Assembly (NCBI GenBank): GCA_002825465.1
Contig: PJER01000053.1
Coordinates: forward strand, 1-14,506
Direction of reading: 5' to 3'
From: Candidatus Thorarchaeota archaeon MP8T_1
Lineage (GTDB): Archaea; Asgardarchaeota; Thorarchaeia; Thorarchaeales; Thorarchaeaceae
Length of the DNA: 14,506 bases
Shown piece after piece: positions 1 through 7,089 of this stretch (within the stretch, counting starts at the first letter, position 1; each line of letters begins with the position of its first letter). The notes under the pieces are model-generated. The model was not told the DNA's origin. It saw only the letters and a list, made by a program, of their open reading frames with translations, and did not search any database. The position numbers and the translations under genes are program-made.

Positions 1-1005
1 CATTTCTTCAAGAAGACGCCAACAGCTTTCGCGTTGGGTTACTTCTATACGTATACTGATTACAGGTATCCAAAAGGAGGCACGAGTGAACTGCCGCTAG
101 CAATGGTGCAAAAAATCATTGAGTTGGGCGGAGAGATCAAAACAGAAACTGAAATCGTCGAAGTCAATCCATCCGAAAAAGCAGTTCGTGATGAAGATGG
201 CAATACTTACTCATTCGATTACCTCATCTGGAGCGCTGATTTGAAAACACTCTATCGAATCTTAAACACTAGTGGTTTAGAGGAAGGAATCAATCGCAAC
301 ATTATGGAACAGAAGGAACTCTTTCTATCTAAACATGGTTGCGATTCTGTCTATTCACTCTTCGTTGGCGTGGATATGCCACTAGAAACATTCAGCTCTA
401 TTTCAAATGGACATTTCTTCTATACACCATTGAAAACAGGCTTAGGTGAAGTCCACAAATCAGAACTTGATTCTTTGATCAAGAATTTTGACAGTACACA
501 AAAGGAGCAAATTCTCCAATGGCTGGACAAGTATTTTCAATTAACAACATACGAGATTTCAATTCCTGCATTAAGAAATCCTGATTTAGCTCCAAAAGGA
601 AAGACAGGTTTGGTAGTAAGCACCCTCTTTGAATATGATTTGATTAAAAAAGTCAAAGATGCCAACTGGTATGATGAATTCAAGATTGAGATCGAGAACC
701 GCATGCTGGATACCCTTTCGAGCTCTATCTATCCAGGATTGAAAGACAAGATACTCTTTCAATCATCCTCAACACCACTCAGTATTGAATCGGTGGTAGG
801 AAGTTCCGAAGGAGCTATTGTAGGATGGTCAAACGAATCACCGGTTCCTGTCGTACATGAGCTCCGAAAGATGGGAGGTTCTGTGAAGACACCGATTCCG
901 AATGTATACCAAGCTGGGCAGTGGGTGTATAGTCCTGCAGGTCTGCCCACTGCAATTCTCACAGGTTGGCATGCTGCTCAAAATGTAATAAAGATGAAAA
1001 AGTAA
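1..1005 (+). CDS. CrtI/phytoene-desaturase-like FAD-dependent oxidoreductase, 3' part (5' end outside window)
   Basis: The open frame runs from base 1 (334 codons visible), so the TTG at 34 is probably an internal Leu codon, not the start. The visible part resembles the phytoene desaturase / all-trans-retinol 13,14-reductase branch of flavin amine-oxidase-fold enzymes. Around codons 20-30 it has the Y-P-x-GG-T-S-x-L-P segment that begins the substrate-domain helix, then a strand pair with 'YSFDYLIWSADL', a typical FAD-dinucleotide-domain element. The C-terminus ends with 'GQWVYSPAGLPTAILTGWHAA', the usual FAD-contacting terminal motif of the family. The N-terminal Rossmann GxGxxG lies upstream of the window. 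Family members desaturate, saturate or isomerise isoprenoid or carotenoid chains; the substrate here cannot be told. The next gene starts 21 nt downstream and is probably co-transcribed. Family assignment is solid, exact reaction unknown. Confidence 0.85.
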   Translation, partial: HFFKKTPTAFALGYFYTYTDYRYPKGGTSELPLAMVQKIIELGGEIKTETEIVEVNPSEKAVRDEDGNTYSFDYLIWSADLKTLYRILNTSGLEEGINRNIMEQKELFLSKHGCDSVYSLFVGVDMPLETFSSISNGHFFYTPLKTGLGEVHKSELDSLIKNFDSTQKEQILQWLDKYFQLTTYEISIPALRNPDLAPKGKTGLVVSTLFEYDLIKKVKDANWYDEFKIEIENRMLDTLSSSIYPGLKDKILFQSSSTPLSIESVVGSSEGAIVGWSNESPVPVVHELRKMGGSVKTPIPNVYQAGQWVYSPAGLPTAILTGWHAAQNVIKMKK

Positions 1006-1026
1006 CTTGGCAATGGAGAAATGAAC

Positions 1027-1437
1027 ATGTCTGAAGTTGATCGACTGAAACATGGCATTGGAAAGCGTTTACTGACTTGGAGTATCATTAGTATAATAAT
1101 AGGACTAATTTTACATTTTGGTTCGCCGAGTACAATCTTGGGAGGAATTGGTCTTCAGGCATTGATTTGGGGAGCAATTGATGCGATTATTGCGTTATCT
1201 ATTATTTATAGACAGAAAGAACAATCAATTGAAAAAATAGCAAAGACCGTTTCCGTAAGTATTAGATTTGACATTATCTTTGTGATTGTTGGAATTATCA
1301 TCATCTTAGTATTCTTCCAAAATCCATACTTCACGGGTAACGGAATTGGTGTTATTATTCAGGGACTCGCCCTGTTATTACTAGATACCTCATACCTCAA
1401 ATTACTCAGGAATTTAGAAGAAAGGGGTGGAGCTTGA
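1027..1437 (+). CDS. Small integral membrane protein, four predicted helices
   Basis: A 136-residue hydrophobic protein. Four membrane segments are visible at about residues 17-33, 38-57, 77-98 and 104-122, with a basic loop between helices 2 and 3 (around 'YRQKEQSIEKIAK'). An ATG at 1021 is in frame, but the GGAG at 1015-1018 would leave only 2 nt before it; the ATG at 1027 has 8 nt spacing and is preferred. Short pattern similarity (W-G-x-I-D-x-x-I-A after helix 2) recalls a family of small uncharacterised four-helix proteins (DUF6992-like), but this is from memory and not secure. It follows the oxidoreductase by 21 nt, so probably belongs to the same transcript. No function is proposed. 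Confidence 0.7.
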   Translation: MSEVDRLKHGIGKRLLTWSIISIIIGLILHFGSPSTILGGIGLQALIWGAIDAIIALSIIYRQKEQSIEKIAKTVSVSIRFDIIFVIVGIIIILVFFQNPYFTGNGIGVIIQGLALLLLDTSYLKLLRNLEERGGA

Positions 1438-1463
1438 GAACACTAATCTGAATATCAAATTGC

Positions 1464-1515
1464 AAAGAAAGAAGGATGGAAGGAGTGCGACAGGCGCATC
1501 ATTTTGGGTGTGTCA
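1464..1515 (-). repeat. Copy 1: remnant of the vhuU-tail/SECIS/terminator block
   Basis: Read on the minus strand, this segment matches only the terminator-side half of the block that follows vhuU at 7041-7092: a TGACAcACC segment, a 5-bp hairpin (CGCAT 1495-1499 with GTGCG 1485-1489, one wobble), then CTCCTTCCATCC and a TTCTTTCTTT pyrimidine tract. The SECIS half and the vhuU coding tail are not recognisable to its right. It sits between the small membrane-protein gene and the first paralogue. It is the most decayed of four copies. Confidence 0.65.
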
Positions 1516-1517
1516 AG

Positions 1518-1527
1518 AAATTTAAAT
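1518..1527 (+). promoter_or_regulatory. Candidate TATA box for paralogue 1
   Basis: AAATTTAAAT, preceded by purines (AAG), lies 38-47 nt upstream of the TTG start at 1565. Candidate boxes occur at the same distance before the other two paralogues. With an archaeal start site about 25 nt downstream, the leader would be about 15-20 nt and just include the GGAGGGGAG ribosome site. Assigned by position only. Confidence 0.4.
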
Positions 1528-1564
1528 CAAGGATTTAGCTCAGTATCCAGGAGGGGAGATTCAT

Positions 1565-3253
1565 TTGAACAAAGATCATGTCACAAGAACCATTGTAGCA
1601 TTAATATTATGTTCATGTATGCTCGTTTTTCCAATTGCAGCCCGTGAAACAGATATTCCAACTGCAGACTACGAGCTGGTATTTGGTGAGGAATCATCTG
1701 AGAGCGAAAGCATGGATATAATATCCTCGTCATATTCTCCAGTGTCATCAGTGCTTGTCACAAACGAATCCGTGATGGATCCATTAAACCTTTGGAATGC
1801 TATTCACTTTCCTGGATCAGACTCGAACTACTACGCAAAGGTTGTAAATGTACCATATCTAAACGTTTCAGACCTTGTTCTGACAATTACAGCATATGTT
1901 GTTGAAGGTCCATTGGAGCTTTCTATGAAGGAGAATAGCACAATCGGACAGACTGGGGATTATTGCAAGATAGTTGTACATGAGGTTCCTGAAGTTAATC
2001 CCTTGCATCCTGAAATAGCTAGTACTGATTATGTTAGGATAACATTTGACAGCACAGATTGGCAAGCTATCGATGAGATTTACTTCAGTATTGAAGCAAT
2101 CTTCACAGAAATTGTCTGTCCTGTCACAATAGACCTGCAGCGTACAGACGGAGAGAGAATGGGTTTATTGCCAGAATTCAGAGCGATTTACGATTACAAT
2201 GCGGTACCTACTCTCTATATTGGAGATTATCCGTTCATCATCATGAATCCCAACATAACAATCTATATTCCCAATGCAAACTACTCAGTCAGTTTCCACT
2301 GGTTGGATTACAGCTATTCATTCTCCAAACTAACGGTTCTGAATGAGTCACTTAAAATTGAGCTACGAATCAGATCTGTGCGTCTTAATGTGATTGCACT
2401 TCAGAAGATTCCCTTCATAGCCATAGACATAGAATTCAGCAGGAACGGTATGGACACGATGTATGAGAGAATTATGACCAAGGACTCACCTTCTTTCTTC
2501 CTACCTTCAGAGCAAACAGTTCATATCACTGTAACAGGGGGACCACCAACAATGCAGTACAAACACCACTTTAATTTCTACCTTGACGCAGGAGGGAATC
2601 GAAACATATCGCTTTCAGTAGATGAAAACTGGATCATACTGGGAAATGCAGCGTTTACCCCCGCCCGGTTGATGATGTATTTGTCATCAATCTTTGTTTG
2701 CATTCTTGTTATAGCTATTGCCAGGAGAGAAATTGCCACCAGTCTTGTGTATGCCCCATTTCTATTGCAGTTTGCCGGGAGTCTTCTACCATTTGCTAGT
2801 ATGACAGTCGAACAATACAGGTCGCCAATGACGTATCCACTGTATTCGCTATACACTGAATCTACATCGACAAGCTTGACTTTCGCATCTATGCGTGCAA
2901 CATTGGATGACTCAATATCTACAGTATCAAGTATAGGAATTCTTAATGAAACAATTGTGAGCTCAATTTCCTTCTTCATCTTGTCCATGGCATTCTTTGG
3001 TTTGATTATTGAGATATTAAGAGAGGAGGAGTCTGAAATGCAAGAAGTCCTCTCTCTGTTGGCAATCATGTCCATGCCAATAATGCATTGGGTCTATTTC
3101 GATTATATAAGTAGAGGGCAAGCAATTTCACTTGGTGTTGGATTCTATGTGACCGTGGCAGCAGCTGTAATGTGGTTTATCCAACTAGTTCGTAGAAATA
3201 GATATGCAAAGTCACAGCAAGAGAATTTGAGCTTGAGCAAAAAGGCGCAGTAA
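1565..3253 (+). CDS. Tandem paralogue 1: exported membrane-anchored protein of unknown function
   Basis: 562 residues, family not recognised. A signal peptide or N-terminal helix covers residues 8-26 (ending near PIAAR). A large extracytoplasmic region to about residue 355 follows, rich in beta-type sequence and N-x-S/T sequons. About five helices follow near 368-388, 396-412, 461-485, 495-514 and 521-542, and the C-terminus is basic. Landmarks shared with the next two genes are S-S-Y-[ST]-P-V near residue 57, an I-D-L-Q-R-T-x-G-E-x-M motif near 188-200, R-I-R-S-[VI]-R-L about 275, D-S-P-S-[FL]-[FY]-L-P about 310, and N-E/D-N-W-I-[IM] just before the first C-terminal helix. The start is TTG at 1565 with GGAGGGGAG (1550-1558) 6 nt upstream; the third paralogue has the same site-to-TTG arrangement. 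Probably a surface protein; no enzyme motif is seen. Confidence 0.85.
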   Translation: MNKDHVTRTIVALILCSCMLVFPIAARETDIPTADYELVFGEESSESESMDIISSSYSPVSSVLVTNESVMDPLNLWNAIHFPGSDSNYYAKVVNVPYLNVSDLVLTITAYVVEGPLELSMKENSTIGQTGDYCKIVVHEVPEVNPLHPEIASTDYVRITFDSTDWQAIDEIYFSIEAIFTEIVCPVTIDLQRTDGERMGLLPEFRAIYDYNAVPTLYIGDYPFIIMNPNITIYIPNANYSVSFHWLDYSYSFSKLTVLNESLKIELRIRSVRLNVIALQKIPFIAIDIEFSRNGMDTMYERIMTKDSPSFFLPSEQTVHITVTGGPPTMQYKHHFNFYLDAGGNRNISLSVDENWIILGNAAFTPARLMMYLSSIFVCILVIAIARREIATSLVYAPFLLQFAGSLLPFASMTVEQYRSPMTYPLYSLYTESTSTSLTFASMRATLDDSISTVSSIGILNETIVSSISFFILSMAFFGLIIEILREEESEMQEVLSLLAIMSMPIMHWVYFDYISRGQAISLGVGFYVTVAAAVMWFIQLVRRNRYAKSQQENLSLSKKAQ

Positions 3254-3405
3254 AGAGAAAGAATGGAAGGAGGTGCAACCCGCGCACCTTTGCGGCGTGT
3301 GTCGAACCGGGCATAGTTCTTTACGCAGGATCCTCATCCACCACCAATCATCAGCTACTTCCTAAATAACTCGCGTTTCTCTTTCTGAAAGATGGCAATC
3401 AAGAT
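3252..3405 (-). repeat. Copy 2: degenerate vhuU 3' end + SECIS-like + terminator block
   Basis: On the minus strand, in the frame of vhuU, it reads I-F-Q-K-E-K-R-E-L-F-R-K-stop-L-M-I-G-G-G-stop, recognisably the vhuU tail (I-V-D-D-E-G-R-E-I-V-R-K-E-L-V-T-G-G-G-stop) with a nonsense change in the Glu codon. A degraded SECIS-like stretch follows at 3337-3301. Then comes the conserved hairpin (GGTGC 3272-3276 with GCACC 3284-3288) and the pyrimidine tract that ends opposite the paralogue 1 stop codon. No Sec-motif region (D-x-U-x-x-C) is preserved to its right. This fills most of the gap between paralogues 1 and 2. Confidence 0.75.
3301..3337 (-). promoter_or_regulatory. Degenerate SECIS-like hairpin in copy 2
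   Basis: The 5' ATGA (3337-3334) is intact and an AAA apical stretch remains. The 3' TGA of the intact copies has become CGA (3304-3302), so the tandem G-A pairs could still form. The stem is broken: only GCGT/ATGC and a few outer pairs are possible. No selenocysteine gene is associated. Most simply a decaying duplicate. Confidence 0.4.
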
Positions 3406-3445
3406 AGCATTTGGTCCATTACCAATATCGTGGAGTAAGAGAGAG

Positions 3446-3452
3446 TTTATAA
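3446..3452 (+). promoter_or_regulatory. Candidate TATA box for paralogue 2
   Basis: TTTATAA lies 37-43 nt upstream of the ATG at 3489, matching the spacing of candidate boxes before paralogues 1 and 3. It suggests that each paralogue is transcribed on its own. Positional evidence only. Confidence 0.4.
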
Positions 3453-3488
3453 CACCACTCCACATGATTTTTGTTGGAAGGGAGTTTG

Positions 3489-5171
3489 ATGAATCACACT
3501 CAGAGGAAATCGCGTATCATCATCATTTTGCCAGTTATTCTCTTCCTCGTAATCCCCACTTTGATATTAGCTGAACCAAGAATTGGTAGACCCGCGATAG
3601 AAGTCGTTGAGGGAGATGAAGTTGATGAACCTGCGGGATTGATTTTATCATATGAATCCTATACTCCTGAAGATAGTGTGACTCTTTTGAACCAGACAAC
3701 GCTGGATAGAAGCAGATGGGACATCACAAAGTGGTATGCAGGTTATGTTCTGACGGTTCCAATCGTCAATGTATCTGCTATTATAATTGGTATGACGGTA
3801 AGGGCTCTTGATGAGTCCCTTCAAATCAACATGAGTGAGTACGAAACAAAAATAGAGAATTCGACAAGTTTGGCTCCAAATGAATCAGACCAGCTACAAA
3901 TCCAGATACCATACCTAATGATGAGGAGTACTTATCGAAACAACTGGTTCAAGCAACTGATAATCATATTGGAATTCGTGGATCATGACTTTGACGATTT
4001 TGTAGTAACAAATTTCTGGGTACAGGCTCTAACCATAGCGGATCTATATCCAATCACAATGGATATACAACGAACAAATGGCGAAAGCCTATACTCTAAT
4101 CCAACATCTGTTGGCCTTTGGGATGACCCTGAAATCCACTTCAACTATACAACACTTGGCGATTCTACTCTTTTTAAACCCGCTCAAGTCAACGAAACTC
4201 TTCTCTTACTCCCTGGGCGCTATGAGTTATCATTGAGATGGGGAGACAATAATCTTGTAGCAGAAGTTAGCGTAAGTAACAACTCAGCTGTAGTCTATTG
4301 GAGAGTCAGATGTATCAGAATTGATACAGAACTGGCTCAAGATATTTCAGGTTTATCAATAACGATTGACGGAAACTATCATCATTATTATTATGACTTC
4401 TTGTTGGTGTACTCTCCTTCATTCTATATGCCACCAGGACAATATGCATCGGTAGAAATCTATTGTACCTCTAGAGCGTTCTCTGGATTCTCCAGACTCA
4501 CTTTCTATCTGGACCTTGGCGAAAACATGAACATGACTGTTAGAGTTAATCCGGGACTCATCTCAGTCGGAAATACTTCCATAACTCTGGGAAGGGTTTT
4601 GATTTTTTCTGTTTCATTTCTATTCGTTCTTTCGCTGGTTATAGTGATGATACAAAAGAGGGGGTCAATGGTCAAACTTCTGCCACTTCTGATTCTCTTC
4701 ACGGGTTTATTCCTCCCCTGGATGCAAATTTCATGGCCGAACGGCTCATATTCGACTCCGATTGATGTAACTCAGGAAACATGGATGCTGAGTCCAGGCA
4801 CATTCACATCCTATTTTGCACAGGACAACTTCTCACTGGCTATTGGGCCTTCAGATGAACCCGGAACCTCATTTTTCGGAAAAGAAATTGGAAGTCTAAT
4901 ACTGTTTCTGTTTCTTCTTCTGCTTGTAGGATCATTGCTTGAGTGGGTACCTAGCAAATCTGCAATTCGAAATGATCAATTCCTAATCCTCTTTGTCATC
5001 ATCATTCTGCTTGAGTTCTGGGCACTAGCTTTTTGGTCAGGTTATATGAGTTGGCGAAACTCATTTGTAATTGGACCGGGATCGATTATTTCTCTCATTG
5101 CCTTGGCGATTTGGGGAATTCTGTATTTTCGATCTGGAAAATCTTCACCGCATCCAACTATTGTAAAATAG
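3489..5171 (+). CDS. Tandem paralogue 2: exported membrane-anchored protein of unknown function
   Basis: 560 residues from ATG 3489. In-frame TTG codons at 3471, 3474 and 3486 are possible, but AAGGGAG at 3478-3484 best serves 3489, and this start gives an N-terminus (M-N-x-x-x-x-R) that lines up with paralogue 1. The architecture is the same: signal peptide at about 8-28 ending near ILAEP; a glycosylation-rich extracytoplasmic region to about 355; five C-terminal helices near 370-388, 397-415, 468-488, 498-520 and 532-548. The shared motif is I-T-M-D-I-Q-R-T-N-G-E-S near 187-198. By eye it is the most divergent of the three (LQKIP is replaced, and R-I-R-S becomes R-V-R-C), so paralogues 1 and 3 look closer to each other. 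Function unknown. Confidence 0.85.
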   Translation: MNHTQRKSRIIIILPVILFLVIPTLILAEPRIGRPAIEVVEGDEVDEPAGLILSYESYTPEDSVTLLNQTTLDRSRWDITKWYAGYVLTVPIVNVSAIIIGMTVRALDESLQINMSEYETKIENSTSLAPNESDQLQIQIPYLMMRSTYRNNWFKQLIIILEFVDHDFDDFVVTNFWVQALTIADLYPITMDIQRTNGESLYSNPTSVGLWDDPEIHFNYTTLGDSTLFKPAQVNETLLLLPGRYELSLRWGDNNLVAEVSVSNNSAVVYWRVRCIRIDTELAQDISGLSITIDGNYHHYYYDFLLVYSPSFYMPPGQYASVEIYCTSRAFSGFSRLTFYLDLGENMNMTVRVNPGLISVGNTSITLGRVLIFSVSFLFVLSLVIVMIQKRGSMVKLLPLLILFTGLFLPWMQISWPNGSYSTPIDVTQETWMLSPGTFTSYFAQDNFSLAIGPSDEPGTSFFGKEIGSLILFLFLLLLVGSLLEWVPSKSAIRNDQFLILFVIIILLEFWALAFWSGYMSWRNSFVIGPGSIISLIALAIWGILYFRSGKSSPHPTIVK

Positions 5172-5183
5172 AGAGCCGTTTTC

Positions 5184-5325
5184 AAAAAGAGAAAGAATGG
5201 AAGGAGGTGCAACCCGCGCACCCTTGCGGTGTGTGTCAGACGCGGCTCGTTTGTTCGCAGCCATGCCTTCATCCGCCGCTGGTCACTAACTCCTTCCTGA
5301 CTATCGCTCAATCCTCAACGTTTGC
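5184..5325 (-). repeat. Copy 3: vhuU 3' end + well-preserved SECIS-like + terminator block
   Basis: Closest copy to the true vhuU tail. In the vhuU frame the minus strand reads V-E-D-(TGA)-A-I-V-R-K-E-L-V-T-S-G-G-stop, with synonymous differences in the Leu and Thr codons and one Gly-to-Ser change. The SECIS-like hairpin (5235-5272) follows, then hairpin GGTGC 5206-5210 / GCACC 5218-5222, CTCCTTCC and a T-rich tract (TTCTTTCTCTTTTTG). Homology fades right of about 5325, before the Sec-motif region. Its terminator half is almost identical to copy 2 (the stretch around 5195-5222), suggesting that copies 2 and 3 share a more recent origin. Confidence 0.8.
5235..5272 (-). promoter_or_regulatory. 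SECIS-like hairpin, copy 3 (no clear selenoprotein gene)
   Basis: Minus strand: ATGA at 5272-5269, stem 5268-5259 against 5247-5238, loop GCGAACAAACG, 3' TGAC at 5238-5235. Compared with the vhuU SECIS, two stem pairs have changed on both sides (T-A to C-G and C-G to T-A), one C-G has become T-G, and the internal mismatch stays a mismatch. The fold is therefore kept although the sequence differs. Outside the core, GCGG (5278-5275 region) can pair with CCGC (5229-5226), giving a better basal helix than the vhuU copy. Confidence 0.6.
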
Positions 5326-5344
5326 TTCAGAACACTGGAAATTC

Positions 5345-5350
5345 TTATAG
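5345..5350 (+). promoter_or_regulatory. Candidate TATA box for paralogue 3
   Basis: TTATAG in an AT-rich patch lies 37-42 nt upstream of the TTG start at 5387. Spacing agrees with the boxes of the other two paralogues. Positional evidence only. Confidence 0.35.
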
Positions 5351-5386
5351 CGATGATTTGTCATATTGATCAAAGGGGAGATTCGC

Positions 5387-7018
5387 TTGCGAATATACAA
5401 GAATCCAAAAATCATCACAACTGTACTACTTATCATATCAATGATTTTTCTTTTATTCGCATCAACGGAATACTATATTCCTGCAGCAAGTATCGAAATC
5501 ATTAATGATGCAGAGATTGAAGAAAGCGAAAGCATCGAAATAACAAACTCATCATACACTCCCGTTTCTATGGCTACTCTTCTAAATGATTCTGTATTAA
5601 ACTCTGAAAACTACTGGAACAAAATCAATGACAGCTACTACAATTATTCTCGTTTCACAAGGTTAATCACAACTCCGTTTATCAACGTATCAGGAATCAC
5701 TCTAGAAATGACAGCCTATGTTGTCAGCGGACCCCTAAACATTTCACTTGAATATAATTCTTGGAAAAACAGAGCTTTCGTAATTGGAGAAACAAGTGAA
5801 TACTGTAAGATAGTTCAATATCTCTCTCCGGAAGATTATGTCGACCACTCAAATGGACCATGTCTAATGTCAGTTACAATTCAGTTTGAAGGAGTGAACT
5901 GGAGTGTGATAGACCAACTCTATTTCAGTCTTCAAGTACAGTTCACAGATACTCAAGTCCCAGTGACAATTGACTTGCAACGAACAAATGGGGAAAGTAT
6001 GTATCTCTTGCCAGAGTTTAGAAGAATATGGAGTGACGATTTGTGGCCGCGATTTGTTTTCAATGAACTTGTTTTCTTTCTTTGTCAAGCAAATGATACT
6101 ATATTTTTGCCCATAGGAAATTATTCTTTGCTATTTGGGTGGTGGGGATACAATTTGCTCTTCGACAATATTAGTATCACAGATAGGTCTCTGCGCTTTG
6201 CAATTCGCATTAGGTCGATACGACTTGATGTTGTATCTCTGCAAAAGATCCCTGGATACTATATCGAAATCGGTGCTTATCCTTATCCGCGCTATGGAGA
6301 ATATCTGATTGCGGATTCTCCTTCATTGTATCTACCTCCTGAGTACAGTGACGAGATAATCCTTCGCAATTATGGTTATGCGTTTTACCTTCGTAGTGAT
6401 GTCAACATTCATGGAGGACAAAATCAAAACATCACAATGCTTGTCAATGAGAACTGGATTATGTTTGGAAACATTGCCATCACACCGGGAAGACTTGCTA
6501 TATTGGGCTCTTCACTGCTTGTACTAGGTTTAACAATCCTGCTATCAAGAAAGAAGCTAACTAGTAGTACAATTTATGTGCCATTCATTTTCATGTTCCT
6601 GGGATACATCCTTCCGTTATATGTGCGAAAATATTCTGAAACATACTATTTTGTAAGTGTCATGTTTGCCACTTCAATATCCAGTACGAATAGCACTGCA
6701 ACTGCAATCTCAGGAACCTCTACATTCGCTCTTGATACATCAAGTTTGATTCTGATTTCTCTGTTGCTACTGGTATTTCTTGGAGTTACTTTCGAAATAT
6801 TTAGAGAAGAAACTAAAGTTGAATTTACAGATTTGCTGATTGCCGTGTCCATATTTCTTTGCTTGTGCATCGTTTGTATCTATATGATTCGAGCTCTGAA
6901 TTCATATTACGCAACAACCATTGGGCCATCACCATTCATGCTAGGATTAGCCTTCATTCTTTGGATTGTACTGTATAAACGACAAGGAAAACCATTCTTT
7001 GAAACGATTACAAGCTAG
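5387..7018 (+). CDS. Tandem paralogue 3: exported membrane-anchored protein of unknown function
   Basis: 543 residues from TTG 5387. A TTG at 5366 would lengthen it by 7 residues, but AGGGGAG (5374-5380) sits 6 nt before 5387, and the site-to-start sequence GGGGAGATTC..TTG is the same as in paralogue 1. The N-terminal helix is about 9-27. The extracytoplasmic region has many N-x-S/T sites and V-T-I-D-L-Q-R-T-N-G-E-S-M near 191-203. R-I-R-S-I-R-L and the LQKIP element are shared with paralogue 1. N-E-N-W-I-M-F-G-N precedes helices near 369-387, 396-413, 452-472, 481-502 and 517-531. A Tyr-rich stretch falls at about 300-345. It converges on the hydrogenase operon; about 100 nt separate its stop from the end of vhuU. 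Function unknown. Confidence 0.85.
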   Translation: MRIYKNPKIITTVLLIISMIFLLFASTEYYIPAASIEIINDAEIEESESIEITNSSYTPVSMATLLNDSVLNSENYWNKINDSYYNYSRFTRLITTPFINVSGITLEMTAYVVSGPLNISLEYNSWKNRAFVIGETSEYCKIVQYLSPEDYVDHSNGPCLMSVTIQFEGVNWSVIDQLYFSLQVQFTDTQVPVTIDLQRTNGESMYLLPEFRRIWSDDLWPRFVFNELVFFLCQANDTIFLPIGNYSLLFGWWGYNLLFDNISITDRSLRFAIRIRSIRLDVVSLQKIPGYYIEIGAYPYPRYGEYLIADSPSLYLPPEYSDEIILRNYGYAFYLRSDVNIHGGQNQNITMLVNENWIMFGNIAITPGRLAILGSSLLVLGLTILLSRKKLTSSTIYVPFIFMFLGYILPLYVRKYSETYYFVSVMFATSISSTNSTATAISGTSTFALDTSSLILISLLLLVFLGVTFEIFREETKVEFTDLLIAVSIFLCLCIVCIYMIRALNSYYATTIGPSPFMLGLAFILWIVLYKRQGKPFFETITS

Positions 7019-7038
7019 AATTCCGGTTTTGACTGGCT

Positions 7039-7076
7039 GAAAAGAAAGAGGGATGGAAGGAGTGTGACAAGCACAC
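7039..7076 (-). terminator. Hairpin plus pyrimidine tract ending the hdr-vhu operon
   Basis: Minus strand: GTGTG (7076-7072), loop CTTGT, CACAC (7066-7062), then CTCCTTCCATCCC and TCTTTCTTTTC. Archaeal terminators are U-rich tracts, so the tract is the likely signal. The hairpin is conserved with different paired bases in all four copies of the block. CTCCTTCC can alternatively pair with GGAAGGAG (7153-7146, inside vhuU), and GTCAC (7068-7064) with GTGAC (7140-7136), which would close a long helix around the SECIS. Terminator function is inferred. Confidence 0.5.
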
Positions 7077-7089
7077 CCGAGCAGGGTTG

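Noticed and set aside
34..36. TTG at 34 as the start of the oxidoreductase.
   Set aside because: The frame is open to base 1 with plausible protein sequence, the FAD Rossmann domain is missing, and there is no ribosome site before it.
3392..3574. 60-codon plus-strand ORF between paralogues 1 and 2.
   Set aside because: It covers the TATA-like box, ribosome site and first codons of paralogue 2 in another frame and has no recognisable protein features.
5195..5240. Resemblance to the reverse complement of a 16S rRNA 3' end (AAGGAGGTG..., GCGGTGTGTG).
   Set aside because: The matches are short, in the wrong order and spacing, and absent from copies 1 and 4; the block is better explained by vhuU tail, SECIS and hairpin.
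5033..5350. Plus- and minus-strand ORFs of about 90-105 codons across the end of paralogue 2 and the following gap.
   Set aside because: They overlap the coding end of paralogue 2 and the SECIS/terminator block; composition reflects those elements, and homology to the vhuU tail is in a different frame.
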